Shown piece after piece: positions 9,123 through 17,450 of a stretch of 64,000 bases of DNA. Position numbers and translations under genes: made by a program. The DNA is from Comamonadaceae bacterium 2FH (GTDB lineage: Bacteria > Pseudomonadota > Gammaproteobacteria > Burkholderiales > Burkholderiaceae_C), in contig SCMQ01000005.1 in the NCBI GenBank assembly GCA_005503335.1, positions 124,001 through 188,000 of the forward strand, in the 5' to 3' direction. The notes under the pieces were generated by a model. It ran no database searches and was not told the DNA's origin. It saw only the letters and a list, made by a program, of their open reading frames with translations. How positions within the stretch are numbered: the first letter of the stretch is position 1; every line of letters starts with the position of its first letter.

Positions 9123-10508
9123 TCAGCTCCTGCGACGCTGCATCGTCGATGGATGGATAGGCATGTCTTCGCCGCGCCCCGCCGGCGTCCGACTCGAAAA
9201 ATGATCAGCTGTCATGTGTCTCCTCAGTGCAGTGGTTGAATGATCCGGTAGCGCCCCGCGACTCCCCATCCGGGGCGTTGCGGCGCTGATGGCCGCGACG
9301 ACCTCTTCCAAGGCTCGATAGGTATGGCCCGGCACGAAAGTATTCACCCAAGGAAGCGCGGCAGCCATGCCGCCCACCAGGGGGCGATAGCCATCAGCCG
9401 CCATGCGCGGATTTATCCAGACGATGTGGTGGGCCAGTCGCGACAGCTCACGCATGGAGCTTTCGACCAGCCCGACGTTCTGAGTCTCCCAGCCGTCGGA
9501 AACGATCACGATTACCGCGCCGCGTGCCACGCCGCGCCGGCCGTGCTGGTCCACGAAGTCGGCCAGTGCCTGTCCGATCCGCGTGCCACCGGACCAGTCG
9601 GGCGCGCTGTCCAGGGCCCGCCGATAGGCTGCATTAGGATGGTGGGTGCCGAGCACCTTTGTCAAACGGGTGAGTCTCGTGGCGAACACGAAGGCTTCCG
9701 CGTGCAGCGCCTGCACCGCGCCGCGCATCAAGTGCAGGTAGAGTCTCGCAAAGGACTCCATTGATCCTGAAACGTCGGCGATCAAAACCACCCGTCGCGG
9801 ACGCAAGACGCGCTCCTGCCGCACGAGGACCATGGGCTCGCCAGCCGTTCGACAAGATCGCCGGATCGTGGCCCGCACATCGACGTTCCGGCCCTTACGG
9901 CCGCTACGCATGCGCGATGTGCGACGCGGCGGTGGCATCAAGCGAAGCCGCTCGATAGCACTCGCCAGCGTCGCCAGCTCCTCGGGCGTGCAGGCCGCGA
10001 AGTCCTTGACCGCCAGGCGCTCCTCGGCGCTCATCCGGAGAACCGCTCCTGCGCGCTTGCTCTCGCCAGAAAGCTCGCCCGCCGGTTCGCCCGCCGCAGT
10101 ACGCGCTAGGTCCGACGCATCGTCCGCCAAGGCCAGTTGGTCCGGCAGGGACGAGCCGGACGTCGCGTCCCCGGACTCGTACTCTGCCCCCCCATCGTTG
10201 ACGGACTCCTCCGGCATGCCCGGCGTGCCTTCGTCGGGCCGCCGCTCGTCCTTCAGGGCCTGCGCATACGGCGACGCATCCATGAAGCACTGCTGGAAAA
10301 CAGCGTCGTAGGCGGGTACCTGATCGCGTGCTGTCAAGAGGGTCACGCGCCCGATCCAGTAGAGTTGCTCGACGGTCTTGGGCTCGGCAAGACCGATGGC
10401 ATCGGCAAAGCGTGCGCTGCGGTCGGGGTCGACCGGCACCCCGGCAGCATGCAGGCGGTTCCCGAAGGCCCCGACCAGTCGTCCGAACAGATCGTTTTCG
10501 GATCTCAT
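9123..10508 (-). CDS. CoxE-like von Willebrand factor A domain protein
   Basis: From the ATG at 10508, which overlaps the CoxD stop as ATGA, the protein has 461 residues. An N-terminal helical region (RSENDLFGRLVGAFGNRLH) and an acidic linker precede a C-terminal VWA domain whose metal-site motif is DVSGSMESF, with GGTRIGQAL and VIVSDGWE further on. CoxE acts with the CoxD ATPase in maturing the active site of Mo-CO dehydrogenase. The longer open frame up to 10814 is a shadow running through coxD. Keeping coxD/coxE with a non-CO large subunit is noteworthy. Confidence 0.87.
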   Translation of the reverse strand: MRSENDLFGRLVGAFGNRLHAAGVPVDPDRSARFADAIGLAEPKTVEQLYWIGRVTLLTARDQVPAYDAVFQQCFMDASPYAQALKDERRPDEGTPGMPEESVNDGGAEYESGDATSGSSLPDQLALADDASDLARTAAGEPAGELSGESKRAGAVLRMSAEERLAVKDFAACTPEELATLASAIERLRLMPPPRRTSRMRSGRKGRNVDVRATIRRSCRTAGEPMVLVRQERVLRPRRVVLIADVSGSMESFARLYLHLMRGAVQALHAEAFVFATRLTRLTKVLGTHHPNAAYRRALDSAPDWSGGTRIGQALADFVDQHGRRGVARGAVIVIVSDGWETQNVGLVESSMRELSRLAHHIVWINPRMAADGYRPLVGGMAAALPWVNTFVPGHTYRALEEVVAAISAATPRMGSRGALPDHSTTALRRHMTADHFSSRTPAGRGEDMPIHPSTMQRRRS

Positions 10509-11389
10509 CTGCCTGCGATCCATGCGAGGCCACGGCCGCGTGCGACGTCCTGGTCCTCCCGGTACTTCAATACGGAAGCAAGGGTCTGATCGGAGGCCTC
10601 GGCGGTTAGCAGCGAGATTCCGAGAAGCTGCGCGGCACGTGCCCAGTCGATGGCCTCCGCCAAGCCTGGTGGCTTCTGCACGTCCAGCTCGCGCAGCCGC
10701 TGCACGGCAGCCGCGATTTGTGCGGCCAGTGCGGCCGGCGCTTGAGGCACACGGCGCCGAACGATCCTGGTAGTGAGTTCGACGTCGGGGTAGTCGATCC
10801 AGTGATATAGGCATCGGCGCTTGAGCGCGTCATGGAGATCTCGCGTCCGATTCGAGGTGAGGACCACTACCGGAGGGACGGCCGCACGTATGGTGCCCAG
10901 TTCGGGAATAGTGATTGCCGCCTCAGACAGCATCTCGAGGAGGAACGCCTCGAACTCTTCGTCGGCTCGATCGACCTCGTCGACGAGGAGCACGGCCGGC
11001 ATCGGACCCGGATGCTCCAGCGCCTGCAAGAGCGGCCGTCGCAAGAGATACTCGCGCGAAAACAGAGAGTGTCCGTCAAGCGCATCACCACGCGCCTCGG
11101 CAAGCCGGATGTCGAGGAGTTGTCGAGGGTAGTTCCATTCGTAGAGAGCCTGGCTGGCGCTGATGCCTTCGAAGCACTGAAGCCGGATCAACGGAGATCC
11201 CAGCATCGCGGCAAGCGACTTGGCAGCCTGCGTCTTGCCAACGCCCGCTTCGCCCTCCAGCAGCAGCGGCTGAGGCAGCCGAAGGGTACAAAACAGCGCG
11301 ACCGCCAAGCCCCGCGCAGCAAAATAGTCATGCGCCTCCAGCCGCGCGATGAGCTTCTCCACGTCCGGAATGAGTTCAGCGGCGGTCAT
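10505..11389 (-). CDS. CoxD-like MoxR family AAA+ ATPase
   Basis: The 294-residue protein has a Walker A GEAGVGKTQ around residue 45, Walker B VLLVDEVDRAD around 134, sensor-1 VVLTSNRTRDLHDALKRRC, and the MoxR-type lid domain. MoxR ATPases pair with VWA proteins to remodel cofactor-containing enzymes; in cox systems CoxD is required for making the Cu-S-Mo centre. It is directly coupled to the coxE-like gene by a 4-base overlap. The upstream gap to the coxG-like gene is 55 bases, so it belongs to the same transcript. Confidence 0.9.
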   Translation of the reverse strand: MTAAELIPDVEKLIARLEAHDYFAARGLAVALFCTLRLPQPLLLEGEAGVGKTQAAKSLAAMLGSPLIRLQCFEGISASQALYEWNYPRQLLDIRLAEARGDALDGHSLFSREYLLRRPLLQALEHPGPMPAVLLVDEVDRADEEFEAFLLEMLSEAAITIPELGTIRAAVPPVVVLTSNRTRDLHDALKRRCLYHWIDYPDVELTTRIVRRRVPQAPAALAAQIAAAVQRLRELDVQKPPGLAEAIDWARAAQLLGISLLTAEASDQTLASVLKYREDQDVARGRGLAWIAGR

Positions 11390-11444
11390 GCGGATTTCCT
11401 CTCATGCTTGCTATGCCGTGGCTGCGACGCGTGCAACCGGTGGC

Positions 11445-12125
11445 TCAGCGAGTGAACCACCAGACCGCTACCGCGAGGACAGCGACGGCCGCCGACATGA
11501 ATCCCACGCGCTTGAGCACGGGACTCAGGGCGATGGTCGCAAGATCAAGCGGCTCGTTGCTGGATGGCTGCGCTGGTGCCGCACCGGGCCTGGGCGCCGC
11601 GACAGCGGCCATTGCCAGCTCCGGCATCGCCACCGTCGCCGCTGCCGATCCTTGCGCGGCTGGCGAGGCTGCAGCATTGCGCGCGACGATGACTTTCTCC
11701 AGGTTGGCGGCGAACTGCGCGACCAAGTGCTTGGAGACGTCGACCATCAGGCCGCGGCCGAACTGCGCAGCCTTTCCCGTGATGGTGAGGTCGGTCTCGA
11801 GGGTGGCGGTGGTTGAGGCCGGGCCGCTCGGGAGCAGCTGCACGGTGACCAAGGCTTTGGCACCGCCGGCGCCCTGCTTTTCCTTGCCCTTCGCTTCGAT
11901 GACCACGGTGTACGTGGCATCGTCCTTGCGCACGAACGCGCCCTCGCCAGCGTACGTCATCAGAACGGGGCCGAGTTTCACTTTCATGTCGGCAGTGAAC
12001 GAGTCTCCGTCGAAGCCGGTCAGGGTGGCGCCGGGCATGCAGGGCGCGACGGCCTCAAGGTCCAGCAGTGCCCGCCACGCGGTGTCGATGTCCGCGGGGA
12101 CCACGAAGGTGTTGTCGAGTTTCAT
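11445..12125 (-). CDS. CoxG family SRPBCC-domain protein with C-terminal membrane anchor
   Basis: The 226-residue protein has an N-terminal SRPBCC fold characteristic of CoxG: FVVPADIDTAWRALLDLEAVAPCMPGATLTG in pieces at residues 6-36, then a KVKLGPV strand. After about residue 155 an Ala/Pro-rich linker leads to a final hydrophobic helix (VGFMSAAVAVLAVAVWWF) ending in TR, i.e. a tail anchor. CoxG proteins link Mo-hydroxylases to the membrane and its quinone pool. It appears to be the first gene of the operon, so the promoter should lie just above 12125. Confidence 0.85.
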   Translation of the reverse strand: MKLDNTFVVPADIDTAWRALLDLEAVAPCMPGATLTGFDGDSFTADMKVKLGPVLMTYAGEGAFVRKDDATYTVVIEAKGKEKQGAGGAKALVTVQLLPSGPASTTATLETDLTITGKAAQFGRGLMVDVSKHLVAQFAANLEKVIVARNAAASPAAQGSAAATVAMPELAMAAVAAPRPGAAPAQPSSNEPLDLATIALSPVLKRVGFMSAAVAVLAVAVWWFTR

Positions 12126-12262
12126 GGGTTTCTTCCAATGGCGGGGCGTCGCCGCCTGAGTGACTGATCTGGGCCGCAGTTGCCCCCGTGAACCACGAGC
12201 GCGGAACGGCCAATTGCGCGGGATGTGCCTGGCTCGCTGTCTGTTGCAGGCGTCCGACGCCC

Positions 12263-12497
12263 TTACTGCCTTGCGATTGGTAACTGGGACGGTTGCGCGA
12301 TTCGGGCGGAACGCTCAAGGACTGGGCATTGGAGGCGACCGCGATGACGATGTCGATGAACACGCGCTTGGCCGGAACCGACTGTTCGCGTACATGTGAC
12401 CCCGGCCTCGATGGTGTCCCGGCGGGCGATCGCGGCCGGCGCCGAGCCGACGAAGGCCGCGGCAAGCAAGCAATGTAGATCTCTTCATGGATGTCTC
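12263..12497 (-). pseudogene. Possible frame-disrupted gene for a small exported protein
   Basis: On the minus strand AAGGAGA is followed at good spacing by ATG at 12497 and MKRSTLLA. The frame then breaks at a tandem TTGCTTGC (about 12466-12473); removing one TTGC unit would give a convincing signal peptide continuing LAAAFVGSAPAAIA. A second shift near 12375 would join a further frame (RVFIDIVIAVASNAQSL). The reconstructed protein is not recognised. A ribosome binding site plus signal-peptide-like sequence suggests a decayed gene, but chance cannot be excluded. Confidence 0.3.
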
Positions 12498-12653
12498 CTT
12501 CCAGGCGCCGTTGTGAATGCGTTGTGGCGGCGACCGGTGCAAAGCATACCTGAGCGACCAGTGCTCGCAACAGGGCTTCGCGCGAGAATCTACGTTCCAG
12601 AAGGAGAAACTGTCCGGCGTGTTCCGAGGTCGCAGCGCTTGTGTGTTTCAGGC

Positions 12654-12676
12654 CCCGCAAGGCGGCGCCTTGCGGG
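12654..12676. other. Strong hairpin (10-bp arms, 3-base loop)
   Basis: CCCGCAAGGC and GCCTTGCGGG are perfect inverse repeats separated by GGC. No T-run follows on either strand, so it is not a classical intrinsic terminator. It lies in the gene-free gap. Confidence 0.5.
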
Positions 12677-13172
12677 CCGCGCTCTTCGCTCGCATACCAT
12701 TTACCGCAATGCAGACGCCGCGGTCGCTTGCAGCGGCGTGGATCCGCGTTCGAACGATCTCGGCAGTAGGCGCGACTGATGCGAAGGCTACAACCGAGGG
12801 CCGGTGCACTTGCGAAGACGGCTCTGTCTCGTTGGCTCCGCGGTAAGTCACAGTCAGGCACCCTGAAGCTGCTGTACGATTCTTTGCAGGGGAGCTTGGC
12901 CATCACAGATGCATGCGTCATCCTCGTGCAAGAGCTGCTTTGGGCCGCATCTTCTGTCTGGAAGACGGGCAAGCCATGGGGGAGCCCGCCAGGCTGTTGC
13001 TCAAATCTGCTTGAGAAAATATGGAACGTCAAGCACTGATTTTCAGGGGGGAAGTTTCGGTGGCAGAAACGCTGGTTTTCGGCCCTCGGGCTTATTTTCG
13101 CGGACTTTGCTGGCTACTATTCCAGCGCCGGCTTCACCGCCAGACACCCCTCTAAGACAACGCGGAGACACG

Positions 13173-14042
13173 ATGCCTAGCTTCAACGAGCACAACCTCA
13201 CCGAATGCGTGGTTCAACGGTTTGACGGCTGTGAGTCCCCACGGCTGAAACAGTTGATCCAGGCGCTCACGCGTCACCTGCACGCCTTCGTGAAGGAGAC
13301 CGCCCTCAGTCAGGACGAGTGGATGGTGGCCATCGAGTTCCTGACCCGCACGGGTCAGACATGCACGGACCGGCGCCAGGAATTCATCCTGCTCTCAGAT
13401 GTTCTCGGCGTTTCGATGTTGGCCGATGCGATCAACCACCGGATGCCCGAAGGCGCCACTGAGACTACGGTACTCGGCCCCTTCTATCTGGGTGAACACA
13501 GGCTGATGCCAAATGGCGCGGATCTGGCGCCGGCGGCGACAGGGGAGCGGCTGTACATGGCCGGGACGGTCCGCGGCGTTGACGGCCAGCCCCTTGCCGG
13601 GGCCACCATCGATGTCTGGCATGCCGACCGTGACGGTTTTTACGACGCCCAGAAGCCGGAGCTCGGTGGCGCTCCATCCATGCGGGGGCGCTTCCGCACC
13701 GATGCGAAAGGGTGCTTCTCCTTCAGGTCACTGGTGCCGGCGAGCTACCCGATACCGCACGATGGCCCTGTTGGCGACTTGCTCAAAGCCACCGGCCGGC
13801 ATCCCATGCGCCCCGCGCATGTGCATTTCCATGTCAGCGCCCCCGGCCACGAGGCGCTGGTCACGCATGTCTTTTTCAGCGGGGATCCCTGGCTGGAGAG
13901 TGATGCGGTCTTCGGTGTGAAAGACAGCCTGGTCGTAGGCCTCGAGGAGTGCACGCAGTCCACCTATCCGGACGGCACGCCAGCGCCGAGCAGCTGGAAG
14001 CTGCTGGCTTACGACTTCAGGTTGAAGCGCTCGCCTTCCTGA
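13173..14042 (+). CDS. Intradiol ring-cleavage dioxygenase, hydroxyquinol 1,2-dioxygenase type
   Basis: The 289-residue protein has the N-terminal helical dimerisation domain of catechol/hydroxyquinol dioxygenases (residues 1-100) and the beta-sandwich catalytic domain. The Fe(III) ligands can be placed: Tyr157 in DGFYD, Tyr192 in SYPIPHDGP, His216 and His218 in AHVHFH, with spacings of 35, 24 and 2 residues as in the family. With a maleylacetate reductase nearby, the likely reaction is hydroxyquinol to maleylacetate; catechol as substrate is the alternative. The ATG at 13173 follows CGGAG. Cytosolic, NAD-independent. Confidence 0.85.
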   Translation: MPSFNEHNLTECVVQRFDGCESPRLKQLIQALTRHLHAFVKETALSQDEWMVAIEFLTRTGQTCTDRRQEFILLSDVLGVSMLADAINHRMPEGATETTVLGPFYLGEHRLMPNGADLAPAATGERLYMAGTVRGVDGQPLAGATIDVWHADRDGFYDAQKPELGGAPSMRGRFRTDAKGCFSFRSLVPASYPIPHDGPVGDLLKATGRHPMRPAHVHFHVSAPGHEALVTHVFFSGDPWLESDAVFGVKDSLVVGLEECTQSTYPDGTPAPSSWKLLAYDFRLKRSPS

Positions 14043-14147
14043 CGGTCGGCGGCGAGCCGCCGCAGGCAGGAACCTGCGACAAGCCTCGGACGAATCGTTC
14101 ACGTCGCTGAGCGGCGTATTTTCCAAGTCCCTTTAGGAGTATTCGAA

Positions 14148-14435
14148 ATGCTGTTCGTCATTCATGCCTTCGACAAGCCGGGCGCCCTTGCCACGCGTCT
14201 GGCCCACTATGACGCCCACAAGGCCTATCTCGCGCAGATGGAAGGCGCGGGTATCAAGACCGTCATGTCCGGCCCGCTCGTCGAAGACGACGGACAAACC
14301 ATGAAAGGGTCCATGTTTCTGGTCGACGTTCCTGACCGTGCCGCCGCTGAATCCTTCCATCGGAACGACCCATTCTTCAAAGCTGGTGTCTGGCAGCCGG
14401 CCATCATCACGGCGTACATCAAGCGGGTGGGATGA
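14148..14435 (+). CDS. YciI family protein
   Basis: The 95-residue protein begins MLFVIHAFDKPGALATR and has the YciI/muconolactone-isomerase-like ferredoxin fold, with conserved His-Asp (AHYDAHKAYL) and a GPLVEDDG turn, ending in WQPAIITAYIKR. It lies 105 bases after the dioxygenase with AGGAGT upstream of its start and is probably co-transcribed. YciI-like proteins recur in aromatic-degradation operons, where lactone isomerisation or dehalogenation has been suggested. No specific reaction can be assigned from sequence. Confidence 0.75.
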   Translation: MLFVIHAFDKPGALATRLAHYDAHKAYLAQMEGAGIKTVMSGPLVEDDGQTMKGSMFLVDVPDRAAAESFHRNDPFFKAGVWQPAIITAYIKRVG

Positions 14436-14460
14436 GTCGCGACCAGAGAGTCCGACGCGT

Positions 14461-15375
14461 TCACGCCATCCACTTTTTCTCGTAATCCATCTTTCGGAAG
14501 TGATCCAGCAGGAAGTCCATGAACGTCCTGCATTTCGCCGACAGGTACTTTTGGCTTGGGTAGGCGATGTTGATCGTCAGGTCGGGCAGGCTGAATTCAT
14601 CAAGCAGAGGCAGAAGTCGACCGGCCACGAGATCGTCGTAGATGATGTAGCGCGGCTGGACCAGGATGCCATGGCCCGCAAGCGCCGCGGCACGAATGAT
14701 CTGTCCATCGTTTGACACCATTGTCCAGGGGAGGCGAATCACCCGTTCCATTCCATCGCGACGAAAGTGCAGTTCGTCGGGCCGGTTCGACAGCGAGTAC
14801 TGCAGCATCGAGTGCTCATGCAGATCTTCCAGGGTTCTCGGCGTGCCACGCCTGGCCAGGTATTGGGGGGATGCGGCGAGAACACGGCGTGTTGTTGCGA
14901 GCTTGCGGATCGTGATGCTCGAATCCGGCTCGAATTCCCTGGTGCGGATTGCAAGGTCGATGCCGCTCTCGATGAGGTCCACATAGCGATTTGCGGCGAC
15001 GATGTTCACGACCACATCCGGGTACAGTTCGTGATACTTCGGAAGCAGCGGCCCGAGGTGGAGCATCGCGAAACTGAGCGAGGACGTGATTGTCAATTTG
15101 CCCTTCGGCTGCAGGGTGACGCTGTTCACCGCCTTCTCTACTTCCTGCAGTTCGTTGTGCAGGAGTTTGCACCGCTCGAAGAACTGCTGGCCTGCCTCGG
15201 TCACATGCAGATTTCGAGAGTTGCGCTCGATCAACCGGGCGCCCAACCTAGCCTCGAGAGAGGCGAGATGACGCGAGACCGCGGCTTTGGACATGTCCAT
15301 CGCCTCGCCGGCTTTGGAGAGCCCGCGCTTCTCGACGATGTTGAGGAAGAGCTCGATCTCAGTCCAGCGATCCAT
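14461..15375 (-). CDS. LysR family transcriptional regulator of the hydroxyquinol-type cluster
   Basis: The 304-residue protein has a LysR HTH (FLNIVEKRGLSKAGEAMDMS, KAAVSRHLASLEARLGARL) and an effector domain with KLTITSSLSFAMLHLGPLLPK, of the CrgA/DmlR-like subgroup in which LysR proteins regulate a divergent operon. It is convergent with the YciI gene and divergent from the second dioxygenase-like gene with a 92-base gap, so it probably controls the rightward operon, and perhaps the 13.2 kb dioxygenase too. Confidence 0.87.
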   Translation of the reverse strand: MDRWTEIELFLNIVEKRGLSKAGEAMDMSKAAVSRHLASLEARLGARLIERNSRNLHVTEAGQQFFERCKLLHNELQEVEKAVNSVTLQPKGKLTITSSLSFAMLHLGPLLPKYHELYPDVVVNIVAANRYVDLIESGIDLAIRTREFEPDSSITIRKLATTRRVLAASPQYLARRGTPRTLEDLHEHSMLQYSLSNRPDELHFRRDGMERVIRLPWTMVSNDGQIIRAAALAGHGILVQPRYIIYDDLVAGRLLPLLDEFSLPDLTINIAYPSQKYLSAKCRTFMDFLLDHFRKMDYEKKWMA

Positions 15376-15467
15376 GGCGACGCTATTGTTCCGTCCAATG
15401 CAACCGATGTTCCCGCTGCCTAGCCTTTATTTTGGAAATGCAGCTCCTTACCATGGGGAGATGATAC

Positions 15468-16376
15468 ATGGTCGAAACAAAGATGCTTGACATTAACGAG
15501 GACAGCATCACTGGCGAAGTGATCGTTCGAAACGCGGGCTGCACCGATGCACGGCTTCGGGAACTGATGCTGGCACTGGTGCAGCACCTCCACGCCTTCG
15601 TGCGGCAAGCCAAGGTCACGACCGCCGAATGGGATGCCACGCTGCTATTCCTTGAAGAGGTCGGCCGCCACTCCGATGCGTCGCGCTCCGAGTTCCGGCT
15701 GTTCTCAGATGCGCTCGGCGTTTCGAGTCTGGTCCACCTGTTGAATGGCAGCAGCGGCGTGCCGACAGCCGGCGTGCGCGACACGCTCCCCATCAATGAG
15801 GCGCGGCAGTGGGTTGAGCTGTGCGACCTCGAAGACACAAAGTGCTTCGTGAGTGGCACGGTCAAAGGCGCAGAGGGCGAGCGGATTCCCGGCGCCGAGT
15901 TGGTCATCCTGCCAGTCGATGCCCGTGGGTTGGTAGGTGTCGCGACACCGAATGTGATGCCGCTCGGGATTGTTCGTTGCGACGCGCATGGGCGTTTCGG
16001 ATTTTGTGTCCCCCCCCCGAAGCCGTTTGCGTTCCCCGCGGACGGGCCGGTTGCACGGATGCTGCGCGCGCTGAACCGCCACGCGTGGCGGGCGGCCCAC
16101 CTTCACTTGCAGATCTGGGCGCAGGGCTACGTTCCACTCGACAGCCGCGTGTTCCGAAGTGACTGCGAGCACCTGTCGAGTGATGCGTCCTTCAGCCTGC
16201 GAAGCCATGAGATCGCGGACTGGACGCTGCATGCCCCGGGAGTTGCGCCGGACGGATCGCGGATGACGCAACCCTTCTACACGCTGGATCGGGACTTCGT
16301 GCTGGTTCGCGCGCCCGCCGCGCGGGCCTCACCCCCTCTTCCGTTTCCGTCCACTTCACAGGAGAAATCCAGTTGA
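15468..16376 (+). CDS. Intradiol dioxygenase-like protein lacking both tyrosine iron ligands
   Basis: The 302-residue protein aligns by eye with the dioxygenase at 13173: LRELMLALVQHLHAFV, FRLFSDALGVSSLVHLLN, VSGTVKGAEGERIPGAEL and RAAHLHLQI all match. The ligand positions differ. Tyr157 is replaced by Val156 (ARGLVG) and Tyr192 by Phe187 (PFAFPADGP), while His211 and His213 are kept. Spacing from the Phe to the histidines is unchanged (24 residues), so no indel explains this. A run of nine C at 16010-16018 encodes the Pro-rich segment before Phe187. It may be inactive, structural, or use a different chemistry. First gene of a tightly packed operon. Confidence 0.8.
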   Translation: MVETKMLDINEDSITGEVIVRNAGCTDARLRELMLALVQHLHAFVRQAKVTTAEWDATLLFLEEVGRHSDASRSEFRLFSDALGVSSLVHLLNGSSGVPTAGVRDTLPINEARQWVELCDLEDTKCFVSGTVKGAEGERIPGAELVILPVDARGLVGVATPNVMPLGIVRCDAHGRFGFCVPPPKPFAFPADGPVARMLRALNRHAWRAAHLHLQIWAQGYVPLDSRVFRSDCEHLSSDASFSLRSHEIADWTLHAPGVAPDGSRMTQPFYTLDRDFVLVRAPAARASPPLPFPSTSQEKSS

Positions 16377-17446
16377 AACACCCGAAAATCGCAATCCTGG
16401 GAACCGGTGCGCAGGGCGCATCCATCGGCGCGGACTTGATCCTCGCCGGGCTCGACGTTACGTTCATCGAGCAGTGGCCCGACCATGTGGAGGCCATGCG
16501 CAGGAACGGTATCACGGTCAATCTTCCCTCGCGGTCCATCCACGCGCGGCCGCGTGCCCTGCATCTGTGCCAGGTGGCTGAGCTGCGCGAGAAGTTCGAT
16601 GTCGTGCTGCTCGTCGTCAAGGCCTACGACACAAAATGGTCGTGCCAGCTCATCGAGCCGTACCTAAAGAAGGATGGATTCGTGGTGGGGGTGCAAAACG
16701 GCATGTCGATCGACGACATCGCCAGCGTCGTGGGTATCGAGCGCACGATCGGCGCCGTGATCGAGATCGCGTCGAATATGTTCGACCCGGGGATCACCAA
16801 TCGCCAGAACGACCACGACACCTCTTGGTTCGCGGTCGGTGGTCTGGTTCCGTCCGCGCAGCGACGCGCGGGTGAGATCGCGGAAATTCTTGGGCACAGC
16901 GGAACGGTAACGATCAGTGAAGACATCCGATCGTCTAAGTGGATGAAGCTGGTGGTGAATGCCGCGGAGCTCGTCCCCTCAGCTATATTGGACTTGCCGT
17001 TGCGAGAAGCCGCGCGTGTGCCCGGCATGCTCGACTTCATGCGTAGAGCGGGCTACGAGGCGATCCGTGCGGCCATTGGCAGCGGAAGTCAGCTGGTCCC
17101 AATCTTCGGTGTCGACTCGGTGGATCCGTCGCGGCCGGAGAAGTTCGTCGATGATCTCTTCGAGGAGGTGCTTCGCACGTTCATGCAGGACAACACCCTC
17201 ACAACGACCTTGCAGGACTGGCGCAAGGGTCGTCGTGGGGAGATCAATGAGGTAAACGGCTACGTCGTGACCCATCTGGCGCGGCTCGGCCACGCGGCCC
17301 CGGTCAATGCGCGAGTCGTGGAGGTTGCACACAGGATCGAACAGGGCGAGCTGCTGGCCGCCCCGTCCAACATCGATCTTCTTCTGGCGAACCTAGGGCC
17401 TGATGACGGCGAGGCCGCGGGCACTTGTGCCCATGACCGGGAGTAA
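16373..17446 (+). CDS. Ketopantoate reductase (PanE/ApbA)-like NAD(P)-dependent oxidoreductase
   Basis: Translation starts at TTG 16373, overlapping the preceding TGA (TTGA), with AGGAG about 9 bases upstream. The 357-residue protein has a Rossmann dinucleotide motif KIAILGTGAQGASIGADLI, VVLLVVKAYDT, VGVQNGMS and a C-terminal helical domain with KWMKLVVNAAELVPSA. At 357 residues it is longer than PanE (about 300). In this cluster it is unlikely to make pantoate; it probably reduces a 2-oxo or 3-oxo acid intermediate. Substrate unknown. Confidence 0.8.
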   Translation: MKHPKIAILGTGAQGASIGADLILAGLDVTFIEQWPDHVEAMRRNGITVNLPSRSIHARPRALHLCQVAELREKFDVVLLVVKAYDTKWSCQLIEPYLKKDGFVVGVQNGMSIDDIASVVGIERTIGAVIEIASNMFDPGITNRQNDHDTSWFAVGGLVPSAQRRAGEIAEILGHSGTVTISEDIRSSKWMKLVVNAAELVPSAILDLPLREAARVPGMLDFMRRAGYEAIRAAIGSGSQLVPIFGVDSVDPSRPEKFVDDLFEEVLRTFMQDNTLTTTLQDWRKGRRGEINEVNGYVVTHLARLGHAAPVNARVVEVAHRIEQGELLAAPSNIDLLLANLGPDDGEAAGTCAHDRE

Positions 17447-17450
17447 AGGG

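Larger units (their letters stand above)
12126..13172. other. About 1 kb between the cox-like operon and the dioxygenase gene without an intact gene
   Basis: No full-length reading frame with a recognisable family was found on either strand. The stretch holds a possible frame-disrupted secreted-protein gene (about 12130-12497, minus strand), a 10-bp-arm hairpin at 12654-12676, and presumably the outward promoters of the coxG-like gene and the dioxygenase gene. The longest open frames are low-complexity shadows. Confidence 0.6.

Noticed and set aside
16010-16018. Nine-C tract as a frameshift in the second dioxygenase
   Set aside because: Protein sequence aligns with its paralogue at equal length on both sides of the tract, so the frame is right as given.
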